Positions 1 to 7,410 of a DNA stretch of 62,517 nucleotides are shown piece after piece (position 1 is the stretch's first letter; each line of letters begins with the position of its first letter). Origin of the DNA: a virus; IMG/VR virus record IMGVR_UViG_3300044797_000113, positions 1-62,517 of that record; one strand, 5' to 3'. Made by a program: the position numbers and the translations under genes. The notes below the pieces were generated by a model. The model was given only the letters and a program-made list of their open reading frames with translations. It was not told where the DNA came from and did not search any database.

Positions 1-127
1 CGGCCTCGGCGCGTTCGGCGCGGGCTTGGGCGGCGGCAAGTTCGTCCATCGTCTTCTTGCGGTCACTCAGTTCCTCGCGCCAGCCGGGAATGAACACATC
101 TAGTTCGGTGTCGCCAAATCCTCCACG
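1..127. repeat. Terminal direct repeat, left copy (assembly overlap)
   Basis: These 127 bases are identical to the last 127 bases of the window (62391-62517). 127 is a common largest k-mer size in de Bruijn assemblers, so the repeat is best read as the overlap of a circular contig and not as a biological terminal repeat. The unique genome is then 62,390 bp. A leftward reading frame passes through the repeat without interruption on both sides, which supports closure. Confidence 0.95.
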
Positions 128-559
128 GCACCACCCCTCAATCAAGGCGGGTTGTGCGCCGAACCTTTTGCAGTACGCATCATAGGCCCGCAGGTGCATT
201 TCCCAAGGGATGCCGGGTCCGTATCCCTGAACCGGAGCCATGCGCTGTTCCTTTGGCTTCTTCAGCGACGCCAGTTCCTCCCTCGCCCTTTTCAGGTCGG
301 AGGTGAGGGAGGCGGTGGCGCGGTCGATGGCGCATTGGATGATCTTGCCCACCGGAATTGCCGTTTTGCTGTTGTTGTCGATGGCGAGGCACAGTTTGTC
401 GGCTATCTCGATCACGGCGAGTTGAGCGGCGTCGCAGACCTTTGAGGGCGCCTCGTTCTGCGCGGTTGCCCCGGCGCGAGGGTCGGACTCTTTGCCGGGG
501 CTGCTCTGGCCCGGTGGGTTCGGTTGGATCGGATTGAACGGGTCTATTGCGGGCTGCAT
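1..559 (-). CDS. Coiled-coil phage protein crossing the circular junction (N-terminal part)
   Basis: Start is the ATG at 559, preceded by a near-perfect Shine-Dalgarno (AGGAGGTGA, about six bases upstream). The frame is open to base 1 and continues at 62390 down to the stop at 62176, giving 257 residues in all. The N-terminal 40 residues are Pro/Ser rich. Residues about 45-105 look helical and end in a Lys/Glu stretch. From about residue 107 comes a motif common in phage hypothetical proteins (key pieces: MHLRAYDAYC, IEGWCRGGFG, LDVFIPGW). A charged Ala/Glu/Arg coiled coil follows. An in-frame ATG at 694 would add 45 residues, but its ribosome site is poorer. Function unknown. Confidence 0.85.
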   Translation of the reverse strand, partial: MQPAIDPFNPIQPNPPGQSSPGKESDPRAGATAQNEAPSKVCDAAQLAVIEIADKLCLAIDNNSKTAIPVGKIIQCAIDRATASLTSDLKRAREELASLKKPKEQRMAPVQGYGPGIPWEMHLRAYDAYCKRFGAQPALIEGWCRGGFGDTELDVFIPGWREELSDRKKTMDELAAAQARAERAEA

Positions 560-712
560 TACATCACCTCCTTTCGGTGAAAGTGCGCGAGGTTCGGGGG
601 ATGGGGTGGGGGTGGTGTCGGTGGTTATGGAGAAATTGTGCCGGTCTTTCCCGGCTGTCACCTTTGAACAGGCTTTTGCGTTGGGTTCGCGCATTTTCGG
701 ATGCTTACCTGC
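560..712. other. Short leader before the junction-spanning gene
   Basis: About 150 bases between two leftward genes. The only visible signal is the strong AGGAGGTGA ribosome binding site for the gene starting at 559. An in-frame extension of that gene to an ATG at 694 is possible. I see no clear promoter or terminator. Confidence 0.4.
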
Positions 713-850
713 TTACGCCCCGTGCCTTCCCATCGTGTTGCGGGGATCGTTCTGCCGAGTCCGGGCGATACGTGAATACCGCCTAAGCCGATGGTGCGAG
801 AAAGTGTTGATTGGTTCCGTCCTCCCCTCCTTGTCGTTGGGCGGGGTCAT
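713..850 (-). CDS. Small basic hypothetical protein
   Basis: 45 residues, rich in Arg, Asn and Thr and strongly basic. The ATG at 848-850 overlaps the stop of the upstream gene as ATGA, the coupling used throughout this module, and this is the main support for translation. No domain recognised; a nucleic-acid-binding role is possible only on charge. Confidence 0.45.
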   Translation of the reverse strand: MTPPNDKEGRTEPINTFSHHRLRRYSRIARTRQNDPRNTMGRHGA

Positions 851-1038
851 GGCTTGTCCCTTTGTTTTGCGGCTGCTTTGCGAAATGCGATCAGTTCCCA
901 CGCTTTGAAGCGATCGATTGGGCGGCTATGCTGTCGGCACACGGCTATCTCTTGGCCGAAATGCGTGGTGACAAACACAACCGCCTTCTTGTCGCAAGGC
1001 TCCAAGGGGGAGATAATTCCATGCTGGCAACGGCTCAT
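847..1038 (-). CDS. Small Cys/His protein
   Basis: 63 residues. It carries a CxH near the N-terminus (RCQHG), a later EPCDK and a CRQH, an arrangement that could hold one zinc ion. A purine-rich ribosome site (AAGGACGAAGG) lies directly before the ATG. It lies 34 bases downstream of the 1073-1567 gene and overlaps the next gene by four bases. Small zinc-knuckle proteins of this type are frequent in phage early regions, but no function can be assigned. Confidence 0.6.
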   Translation of the reverse strand: MSRCQHGIISPLEPCDKKAVVFVTTHFGQEIAVCRQHSRPIDRFKAWELIAFRKAAAKQRDKP

Positions 1039-1072
1039 CCTTCGTCCTTTCCTTGGGTTGGCGGGGTGGCTG

Positions 1073-1567
1073 TTACGGGAGTTTTATTGGGAATCTGAAC
1101 CGCGAGAAAACCTGCGGCCATTGTTCCTTCGCGGCTTGAAGCAACTGTTCCGCCGTAACTTCTGCTTCAACCAAGAAAACGCTGTGAGAGCCGGGACGAC
1201 TGTCTACGGTTCTGTCGGACCATCCGATAGCGGTCCATCCTTCGCGCCGCGATAGCATCGCCACGCCCTGTTGGTCTTGGGGGTCTAACGCCCCATCCAA
1301 AGAGTTGCCCCAAGGGGTAGAATCATACCGTCGTTGCGGGTTGAGCTTGTCGTGTAGGTAATGACCCGAGCCGCCAATGCAGCCAAAATAAAGGACGTTC
1401 GCGTTGACGATAAACGCAGGCTTCTTGAGCGCGGCAATCTCTGCGTCCCTCTCGCTTAGGGCGGTGAGGAGGTCGGAAACGTCCGCACTCCATACGTTGT
1501 GCGGCATCCTTGACCGAATCTCCGCGATGCGTTCCGCCGACACGCTGGGCTGGGGGTGGGTGCTCAT
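1073..1567 (-). CDS. Hypothetical early protein
   Basis: 164 residues from the ATG at 1565-1567, which overlaps the stop of the PP-loop gene as ATGA. The N-terminal half is predicted helical (a stretch ending LLTALSERDAEIAALKK is coiled-coil-like). The C-terminal half is mixed, with Trp/Gly-rich segments. I do not recognise a family. A longer start seven codons upstream is possible, but the coupled ATG fits the pattern of the operon. Confidence 0.7.
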   Translation of the reverse strand: MSTHPQPSVSAERIAEIRSRMPHNVWSADVSDLLTALSERDAEIAALKKPAFIVNANVLYFGCIGGSGHYLHDKLNPQRRYDSTPWGNSLDGALDPQDQQGVAMLSRREGWTAIGWSDRTVDSRPGSHSVFLVEAEVTAEQLLQAAKEQWPQVFSRFRFPIKLP

Positions 1568-2463
1568 ACGCCGCACATCCCTTCGCACTCGTTGCCGAAT
1601 CCGGCAAGCATCCCCTGGCCGCGCTCCGTGTCGGTGGAGAGGTCAACTTGGTCGAGGGGGACGCAGGATCGGTGAACGTAGCACTTGGCGCGGACCTTGT
1701 TTATCCCGGTGCGGATCGCCCGGTCGAACTCCACGGCCTGCTGCCATGCGCTCGGGCCAGCCGAACGGTCCCCGTCTCGAATGGATTTGTCGTGCTCATA
1801 TTTCATCTTCCTCCATGTGGCGTTTGAGTGATGCGGGCAATAGACGCAGGCCGAACGTGGCGGCGTTTCAAATCCGGCCCTCTCAATCCATCGCAAGCAA
1901 TCGTGGCGCGTCAGCTCCATTTCAATGAGCGGGAAGCGGTGGGTGCTATATTTCACCCTGCTGGACTTCATGCGCTGTACTTCATCTAGGCTTATCCCAA
2001 TCCACTGAATAACCGCTTTGGCCTTTGCCTCTCTCATTACCCGCCTAACCTCCCGCTGAATGGGAGCCACCTTGAAATCCCGCGTACAGTCTCGGGTTAG
2101 TATTCCTTCCGGCCCGATATGCGCTGGAACTTCGTAGGGCTCGTCTCCATTGTCGGGCTCGACAATATGCGCTGGAACGGGCTGTGGCTCCGTGAACAAC
2201 GGAGGCTTGCTAACCCTCCGTTGTTCACGGATGGCCTTGAAGATGTGACCGGACAGGCTCCCCGCCGTCACCCTATGCACTGGGAACGGCAACTGCTTTT
2301 CCAGCCAGTCTAGCCAGCGATAGACCGAGGCCGGTTCATCCTGCGTATCCGCGAAGATTGCGCAATGCGGCATGGGCGTGATCTCGCCCGCAGCGGCCAT
2401 GAGAGCCATCGTGGAGGATTGGACCCCGGCCCCAAGGCTGATGATGTGCAGTGGTTCGCTCAT
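1564..2463 (-). CDS. PP-loop ATPase, PAPS reductase-like phage protein
   Basis: 299 residues. The N-terminus has the PP-loop nucleotide-binding signature (LGAGVQSSTMAL, about residues 8-19), followed by an FADTQDE segment typical of PAPS reductase/adenine-nucleotide alpha-hydrolase folds. A Cys pair (CVYCPHH) lies in the C-terminal half and could bind metal or a cluster. Relatives in phages are usually called PAPS-reductase-like; true sulfate reduction is unlikely, and base or tRNA thiolation or defence-related nucleotide chemistry are alternatives. The start at 2463 is set by a GGAGGGAC ribosome site just upstream. The gene contains a perfect 17-base inverted repeat at 2189-2231. Confidence 0.85.
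   Translation of the reverse strand: MSEPLHIISLGAGVQSSTMALMAAAGEITPMPHCAIFADTQDEPASVYRWLDWLEKQLPFPVHRVTAGSLSGHIFKAIREQRRVSKPPLFTEPQPVPAHIVEPDNGDEPYEVPAHIGPEGILTRDCTRDFKVAPIQREVRRVMREAKAKAVIQWIGISLDEVQRMKSSRVKYSTHRFPLIEMELTRHDCLRWIERAGFETPPRSACVYCPHHSNATWRKMKYEHDKSIRDGDRSAGPSAWQQAVEFDRAIRTGINKVRAKCYVHRSCVPLDQVDLSTDTERGQGMLAGFGNECEGMCGV
2189..2231. repeat. Perfect 17-base inverted repeat inside the PP-loop gene
   Basis: Bases 2189-2205 are the exact reverse complement of 2215-2231, with a nine-base loop (CTTGCTAAC). This would form a very stable hairpin in mRNA or a cruciform in DNA. It lies inside the coding frame and encodes a basic loop region (around IREQRR to PPLFTEP). Confidence 0.9.
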
Positions 2464-2464
2464 G

Positions 2465-2878
2465 CTATCGTCCCTCCTCATCCCCCGGTGACGCGGGGCT
2501 CCCGTCGCGGGGGGCGTGCGCGGCGCGGAGCGCGAGGCAGATTGCCCTTGGGAGCGTCGTGGCGCGTCCACTGAACCTATCTTCGCTGATATTCTCCCCG
2601 TCCTCCATGACTGTGTTCACACCGATGCTGCAAAAGTATTCGTCGCTGAAAGCAGACCGCCCCATGTTGAATTGCCAGTTATCCTGCTTAGCAAGCAGCG
2701 CGATCCCCGCGTCGGCGCAGTGCAGGTAGTCGGGGATTTGGCAACGAGGGCCGCCCAAAGGATGGGCTCCCACTGGCCTCCCGGTGCCATAATCGACAAT
2801 CTCCTGCCACCCATCAAACGCAGCCACCGCCGCGTTCAGTTCGGCATCCGTCATCTTGGAATAATCGGGGGGGCTCAT
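2465..2878 (-). CDS. Phage ABA sandwich domain protein
   Basis: 137 residues from an ATG overlapping the upstream stop (ATGA). It begins with a short helix (MTDAELNAAVA), then has a PDYLHCADAG segment, a Trp/Phe strand region and a C-terminal helix near ATTLPRAICLALRAA. This matches the layout of the small alpha-beta-alpha sandwich domain common in phage accessory genes. Biological role unknown. It is followed almost directly by the PP-loop gene. Confidence 0.65.
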   Translation of the reverse strand: MSPPDYSKMTDAELNAAVAAFDGWQEIVDYGTGRPVGAHPLGGPRCQIPDYLHCADAGIALLAKQDNWQFNMGRSAFSDEYFCSIGVNTVMEDGENISEDRFSGRATTLPRAICLALRAAHAPRDGSPASPGDEEGR

Positions 2879-3774
2879 GGCTGCTTCAGTCGATCCAGCT
2901 TCTGCTTGTTGAGGAGTAGATTCCGCTCGCAATCGGCCACGGATTTCTCTGCTTGGGCTAACGCGGTTTCTTTAATCCATGCCGTTATCGGCTCGGGAAC
3001 TGGAATCTTATGTGAGACGCAGAACGTCGCCATTCTCTCAAGTCCGCTGTGGTAGTTTCCCCTTTCCAATGCTGTTGAGAAATAGGCTTGGGCGAGTTTG
3101 GCCGCCTCCGCAACCGCCTCCTCATAAGAGCAGCAGGGTATGCAGTCGGGTGACGATCCAGACCCGTCGTGATACTCGGAGAGCTTCCAGTCTAGAGCGT
3201 CAGGCTTGTTCCAACTCACAGTCATTGATAATTTAAGCAGGCGAAACTCCTTTGAATATCCTGATCTGGTCTTGGCCTCCTTAACCTCGATGATGGATAG
3301 ATGCTCGTATTCAACTTGAACAAAGTGGGTGATCTTCCCTTGGAGAAAGAGGTCCAACATCTTTAGCTTGTCGTGAGCCATTACGCGCTCTTTGCGCTCT
3401 CGGATTTCTTTTTCGACAGCGGCCTGATCCTCGCGGGCTTTTTGCGTCTTGGCCTGCAACTCGCCTATCTGCTTAGTAAGAGCCGCAACCTCGTCATGCA
3501 GGACCGCGACAGGCGGCGACAGAAAGTATTCGTGCCAAGTTGCCACCGCTTCGAATGTCTCCACGTCACCGCCGTCTTCATCGTAACAGGGAACCATTAT
3601 CGCCGGGTGGACGTAATGCACCTTCCCATCAGCCGATGAAGTTGCGTATTTCGCTTTTTCTCCCGCTCGGTTATACACGAGCGTTCCGGGCTTTGGTTGT
3701 ATTTTTATTTTGCTGGAATGTCGTAGTAGTCGCTCATCCGCATCGCCCCTCCCTGCGTGGTCAGGCGCGCTCAT
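2875..3774 (-). CDS. Coiled-coil hypothetical protein
   Basis: 299 residues. Residues about 95-150 form a highly charged coiled coil (ALTKQIGELQAKTQKARED and following), and a second Lys/Glu-rich helix closes the C-terminus. The middle has beta-like segments with a CIPCC cluster. Start is the ATG at 3774, in ATGA overlap with the upstream gene; it is followed by an ATGA overlap with 2465-2878. No family recognised. Confidence 0.7.
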   Translation of the reverse strand: MSAPDHAGRGDADERLLRHSSKIKIQPKPGTLVYNRAGEKAKYATSSADGKVHYVHPAIMVPCYDEDGGDVETFEAVATWHEYFLSPPVAVLHDEVAALTKQIGELQAKTQKAREDQAAVEKEIRERKERVMAHDKLKMLDLFLQGKITHFVQVEYEHLSIIEVKEAKTRSGYSKEFRLLKLSMTVSWNKPDALDWKLSEYHDGSGSSPDCIPCCSYEEAVAEAAKLAQAYFSTALERGNYHSGLERMATFCVSHKIPVPEPITAWIKETALAQAEKSVADCERNLLLNKQKLDRLKQP

Positions 3775-4400
3775 GGGCGTATCCTCCGAAACGTGATGGC
3801 CCACACCCAAGGGTTGACCGCCCAGCCGAAGCCGCGCTTGGCGTTGATCGAGTCCCAGAGTATTTCGTATGGGCGACGATACATCCTTCCATCTACGACG
3901 CTGGGCCGGTGGCCCTCTACCCCCTCCGCAATCGCGTCCTCCTCGCTGATCTCCTGCACCCGCTGCACCCGCACCTCCGTAACCTCAAGCTGGATGCGGG
4001 AGGCGGCACGCGGCATGAAGATCGAGGGCGTCCATTTGCCGTCGTCGGAAGGACATCCGATCCATCCATCGTCGCGGAAAGCAATTTTGTCGCCGTCTTT
4101 GCAGAACGTCTCCTTCACCCAAAGCTGGTCGCCGGCAACCCCGTAGGGGCAGAACACACGGTTGACTCGGCCATCCGGTCCATCTGCGGGATGCTCGCAG
4201 GGCACCTTCAGGTATGGACCCGGACCCCAAATATCGGTGCCTCCTGGATCTATCCACGCTTTCGAGAAATCAGGAACCAGGGGTTTGAGCGACCACTTCA
4301 CCACCCTCCGCGTCTGCGTCTTTCGACCGTCCAGAATGGCCCGGACCATCGGCCCGCTGAAAAGGATCGGTCGCTCACGAATATGTGCAGGCACGCTCAT
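3771..4400 (-). CDS. ASCH/PUA-like phage protein
   Basis: 209 residues. The N-terminal motif (ERPILFSGPMVRAILDGRKT followed by QTRR) is the signature of the phage ASCH-like family, a PUA-superfamily fold expected to bind RNA or modified nucleotides. A central LWVKETF and a C-terminal NPWVWAITFRR fit the same family. The chosen ATG at 4400 has a GAGGAG ribosome site about eight bases upstream. A second ATG at 4442 would overlap the upstream stop as ATGA and add 14 residues. Confidence 0.8.
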   Translation of the reverse strand: MSVPAHIRERPILFSGPMVRAILDGRKTQTRRVVKWSLKPLVPDFSKAWIDPGGTDIWGPGPYLKVPCEHPADGPDGRVNRVFCPYGVAGDQLWVKETFCKDGDKIAFRDDGWIGCPSDDGKWTPSIFMPRAASRIQLEVTEVRVQRVQEISEEDAIAEGVEGHRPSVVDGRMYRRPYEILWDSINAKRGFGWAVNPWVWAITFRRIRP

Positions 4401-4438
4401 GGGCGGGGCTCCTCTCTCTCGGGCGTTGTCGGGGGTGG

Positions 4439-4678
4439 TCATGGCTGCGACGATTTGCTGACCTTGCGCTGCTCGCGGGTGAGCTTCTGCCGTGGAATCG
4501 GTCGGAAGCAGCATACTCCTCCGTCGATGGTTGGAATGTACTCGATTTCAAGGGAGGCAATCGCTTCATCGCGCACGTCCTGAACCTCCACGCTGAGAGC
4601 CGCTGCGCACTCACGCAGGGAACGATGCCCGTTCCAGCCGCCTTGATGTTCGGCAAGATACCGGGTCAACGCGCTCAT
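4439..4678 (-). CDS. Small hypothetical protein, possible winged-helix
   Basis: 79 residues. The pattern of a short helix, SLRECAAALSVEVQDVRDEA and then an EYIPTIDGG turn resembles a small winged helix, but this is only a shape argument. The start overlaps the stop of the upstream gene (ATGA at 4675-4678). Confidence 0.6.
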   Translation of the reverse strand: MSALTRYLAEHQGGWNGHRSLRECAAALSVEVQDVRDEAIASLEIEYIPTIDGGVCCFRPIPRQKLTREQRKVSKSSQP

Positions 4679-5010
4679 TTCCCCCTCCCTCCGATGATGC
4701 CGAGGCTGCGCAGGACGGCCCGGGCCTGTGCCTTGAATCCTCCGTTGTGGCCGTAGTTCGACGGATTCTCCAGTATCGCCTCCGCCACCTGCTCGACCAG
4801 CGCTGCCTCGTCGGATACGTCGAGCACGGCGACGCGGCGAACCCGATTAGGGTCTTTCCAAATGAAGCCGGCGGCGCTCATCTCAGCCAACTCCCTATCG
4901 CCCGTGACGGAGAACGTGCGTTCCTTGGCTCCAGCGTGGTAGCCCCAAACGCGCCTCGCCCTGACCGCCTTCGGGCGCGATGGGCTGCGGGGGGTGGCGG
5001 GTGTGCTCAT
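4675..5010 (-). CDS. Hypothetical early protein
   Basis: 111 residues from the ATG at 5010, coupled (ATGA) to the gene upstream. The first 20 residues are basic and Pro/Arg rich, then comes a compact region with VWGYHAGAKERTFSV. The C-terminal helix contains YGHNGGFKAQARAVLRSLG. No recognised family. Confidence 0.6.
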   Translation of the reverse strand: MSTPATPRSPSRPKAVRARRVWGYHAGAKERTFSVTGDRELAEMSAAGFIWKDPNRVRRVAVLDVSDEAALVEQVAEAILENPSNYGHNGGFKAQARAVLRSLGIIGGRGK

Positions 5011-5243
5011 GTTGAAATCGCTCCCGCGGACCTCGCCGCAAGTTCCTTCTCTGCTGCATCCTTCATCCGTTCCTTGATTGCTTCCAGGTCGCCGTGAGGG
5101 AACACGGTCGCATCCCGGACCGATTGAATCATCCGGAGCTCGGAGTACGGCACGCCAGGATAGAGCGTCGCCGCATAATCCAAGAGATCCCGGACGCGGT
5201 CCTGGGTGTCGCAACGGGCGGAGGGTTCGGGGAGGGTTGTCAT
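5007..5243 (-). CDS. Small hypothetical protein
   Basis: 78 residues, largely helical (RDLLDYAATLYPGVPYSELR and an amphipathic C-terminal helix). Two bases separate it from the upstream stop, and its own stop overlaps the next start. No function recognised. Confidence 0.6.
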   Translation of the reverse strand: MTTLPEPSARCDTQDRVRDLLDYAATLYPGVPYSELRMIQSVRDATVFPHGDLEAIKERMKDAAEKELAARSAGAIST

Positions 5244-5245
5244 GG

Positions 5246-5467
5246 TTAATAAAGGCAGAACAGTTCAACATGCTCCCATTTTTCAATAGCCTTCAATACC
5301 TCGTCAGCTCCTTTAACGCCGCCGGCTTTCAACCCGCGAAACAGAGGAACGTCTGACTCGTCGAATATACGGTCGATTCGCTCCTGGGCTCTCTCCAAGG
5401 CATAGCGTAGTTCATCCGGCAATGTTGTGCCGCGGTCAGCCGGCCGCATTTTAAGTGTGGCGCTCAT
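5246..5467 (-). CDS. Small hypothetical helical protein
   Basis: 73 residues with a charged central helix (ELRYALERAQERIDRIF) and a hydrophobic end. The ATG overlaps the upstream stop as ATGA. No function recognised. Confidence 0.6.
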   Translation of the reverse strand: MSATLKMRPADRGTTLPDELRYALERAQERIDRIFDESDVPLFRGLKAGGVKGADEVLKAIEKWEHVELFCLY

Positions 5468-5997
5468 TTAGCTGTGATCCCGAGATACTTGTCCGCAAGG
5501 GCGATTGCTTTTTCATGTCGAGACCAAGTTTGGTCGGATACCTGCGCGTATTCCTTTAGCCAGTCGGCCATTGTCCTGAGATCGTCCCGGGACACCCAAA
5601 CGCAGTCCGGATTCGCCAATGATTTTTCCGGCCCATCAACCTGTTTGCCTGCCGTCGGCGTATGCAAACGGGCGGCAAGCATGGCGTCGGCCTGCTGGTA
5701 AGACCATTCGGCGGCCGTCTGCGGAGACCCGCCAAACCGCACGGCCCCTACTGCAAGCGCCGCCATCGCGAAACGGTCGCGAAGGTCGGCGTCATTCAGC
5801 TGTTCGTTGATCGCTTTGGTCCTGCTGAATAGATCATTCCAGCTGTCGACGATGTATTGCGCCCGGCTTTCAGGCATCGGCGGCTCAAAAGCATAATCCT
5901 GGCCGCGGTAGGTGAGCACGTAACGCTCTATAACAGCGCCTGTCGCGTCTCGGGCTTCTATCTTACGATGCGCCCAGGGTCTTTCGTTCGTCGGCAT
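5464..5997 (-). CDS. Hypothetical early protein
   Basis: 177 residues, mixed alpha/beta, acidic to neutral. A YVLTYRGQDYAFEPP strand pair at residues 26-40 is followed by helical segments containing RDRFAMAALAVGAVR. The last 60 residues are helical with WKEY/DKYL ends. Start is the ATG at 5997, first in a group of four tightly spaced genes. Not recognised. Confidence 0.65.
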   Translation of the reverse strand: MPTNERPWAHRKIEARDATGAVIERYVLTYRGQDYAFEPPMPESRAQYIVDSWNDLFSRTKAINEQLNDADLRDRFAMAALAVGAVRFGGSPQTAAEWSYQQADAMLAARLHTPTAGKQVDGPEKSLANPDCVWVSRDDLRTMADWLKEYAQVSDQTWSRHEKAIALADKYLGITAK

Positions 5998-6040
5998 GGG
6001 TGTCAGTTTGGGCCCGGTCGCTGTCCCGGGCCCGGGTTGG

Positions 6041-6499
6041 TTAGGTGGTCACAGGATCCTTGAAGTGCGCGTCGTTAGCCGCGTAAATCTTTGTCAGGAT
6101 GGTTTCGCCGTCTTTGTCGGGCTGGAAATACGGGTGTGTCCGGATTGCGTCGAGCATCAGAATCAGGCCCTTTTCAGCCAAGTTACCGCTGGGAATGTGG
6201 CGGATCTCGGTTGCCCCCTCTCCGCGCTTCACGATGAAAACACCGTTGTCACCGTTGTCTGTGTTGAGATTTGCCAGGCTCTCAACGCCAACGGAGCAAG
6301 TTCCGCCGAAGAAGTTGGCGATTAGTTGCGCGACTCTTGCGACCTGGTAGGCGTTGTGGTTATTTCCTCGGATCTTGTAATGGTCCGCGGCGTCCATGAA
6401 CGCAACAACGCTCTCTGGACCTCCGTTCCAATGCAGGTAGATGCCGACCGAATTATCGGTGGGCTTCTCGTCGAATGTAATGACTGCTCTGTTTCCCAT
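6041..6499 (-). CDS. Conserved phage/mobile-element protein of unknown function
   Basis: 152 residues. The start (MGNRAVITFD) followed by VGIYLHWNGGPESV is a recognisable hallmark of a widespread small protein found in phages and conjugative elements. Its function is not established. A clear AGGAG site precedes the ATG at 6499. Its position in an accessory gene cluster agrees with that distribution. Confidence 0.75.
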   Translation of the reverse strand: MGNRAVITFDEKPTDNSVGIYLHWNGGPESVVAFMDAADHYKIRGNNHNAYQVARVAQLIANFFGGTCSVGVESLANLNTDNGDNGVFIVKRGEGATEIRHIPSGNLAEKGLILMLDAIRTHPYFQPDKDGETILTKIYAANDAHFKDPVTT

Positions 6500-6550
6500 G
6501 GGGTGATCTCCTGTTGTGGTTTTCTTTCGCCGGCTGGTTTTTCCGGCGTC

Positions 6551-6751
6551 TTAAAATAGGTTCATCTGTCCGGCGCTCGGGACGCATTCAAGCTGCGTTT
6601 CGTGCTCCTGGCGGATCAGCGGTTCCCTCATCCCAACTGCGAGCTGCAGGCGCGCGGCTTCTCGGGTCTCCCATGCAACCGCCGATGAGTCGCGCAACGT
6701 CTCGAGGATCCGCCTATCGGTCTGGCTGGCGATTGTCTGCGCGGTGTTCAC
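6551..6751 (-). CDS. Small protein ending in a sliding-clamp-type motif
   Basis: 66 residues from a GTG at 6749-6751 that overlaps the upstream stop (GTGA). Mostly helical. The extreme C-terminus reads GQMNLF, which fits the bacterial beta-clamp binding consensus QxxLF, so the protein may dock on the host DNA polymerase clamp. This rests on a short motif. A longer ATG start at 6766 exists but has less support. Confidence 0.6.
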   Translation of the reverse strand: MNTAQTIASQTDRRILETLRDSSAVAWETREAARLQLAVGMREPLIRQEHETQLECVPSAGQMNLF

Positions 6752-6894
6752 TGCTTCTCCTCCCAAATTCTCCGGATCCAGTCCGGCACACTCGAAGCTG
6801 GCGCCTCAAATTTCCCGTAGCACGTCCGCGCGGGCCCGGAGATAATCCGGATCGCGACAATAAACGGGTGAATCTTCACGGCCCGGGTTGTCAT
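6748..6894 (-). CDS. Very small hypothetical protein
   Basis: 48 residues, basic N-terminal half with a hydrophobic segment (HPFIVAIRIISGPAR) and a C-terminal WIRRIWEEK. The ATG overlaps the upstream stop (ATGA) and the stop overlaps the next GTG. It is supported by gene coupling only. Confidence 0.5.
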   Translation of the reverse strand: MTTRAVKIHPFIVAIRIISGPARTCYGKFEAPASSVPDWIRRIWEEKQ

Positions 6895-7103
6895 GCGTAG
6901 ACGCTCCGCAGTTCGTCCACCTCTTCGCGGTCGTCTTTCTCGGCCTGCCTCTCGTCCGCGCAGTCCGGGCAAATACGCTCCAGGCCGTCCGGGATCAGGG
7001 AAACAATCGGAAACAGAAACCCACAGCAGCCGCATTCTGCCTCCACGGGTGAGCGCGGATGGATCAGCGGTGCCGTAATTCGGCTGATGGCGTCGACGTT
7101 CAT
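6891..7103 (-). CDS. Small zinc-knuckle protein
   Basis: 70 residues. Two Cys pairs (CGCC, CPDC) about 20 residues apart form a probable zinc ribbon, followed by an acidic helix. ATGA overlaps occur on both sides. Possible nucleic-acid or protein adaptor. Confidence 0.6.
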   Translation of the reverse strand: MNVDAISRITAPLIHPRSPVEAECGCCGFLFPIVSLIPDGLERICPDCADERQAEKDDREEVDELRSVYA

Positions 7104-7339
7104 GCCGCGCCCTCCTTCGCCGGTCCCGTCCAAATCAGTTCATGGGCGCGCTCCTCAAGCACTCCGGCGCCCTTCAAAATGTCCAAAATCTTCGTGAATG
7201 TCGGCAAGTCGACGCTGCCGCAGATCCTGGCGTAAAACTCTCCGGCCGGAACCCGGCCAAGTTCGCGGATCGCTTCGGCGACGGCCAGCGTTGCGCCGAC
7301 TGCAGCCCGGATCTGTGTGGGGGTGATCTGTGGGTTCAT
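7100..7339 (-). CDS. Small hypothetical protein
   Basis: 79 residues. The order helix, LGRVPAGEFYARICG, helix resembles a small winged helix: a recognition-like segment (SVDLPTFTKILDILKGAGV) precedes a short hairpin (EERAHELIW). DNA binding is possible but unproven. Coupled by ATGA to the next gene. Confidence 0.6.
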   Translation of the reverse strand: MNPQITPTQIRAAVGATLAVAEAIRELGRVPAGEFYARICGSVDLPTFTKILDILKGAGVLEERAHELIWTGPAKEGAA

Positions 7340-7410
7340 GGGTGAAATTTCGCGGCTGGCGGTGCTCCTCGCACTTGCGGCGCCAGTCCTACGATGGAAG
7401 TTGTAATGTG

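Noticed and set aside
1-127. True direct terminal repeat of a linear virion genome
   Set aside because: Exactly 127 bases, a usual assembler k-mer, and an intact gene crosses it; a real terminal repeat cannot be excluded without reads.
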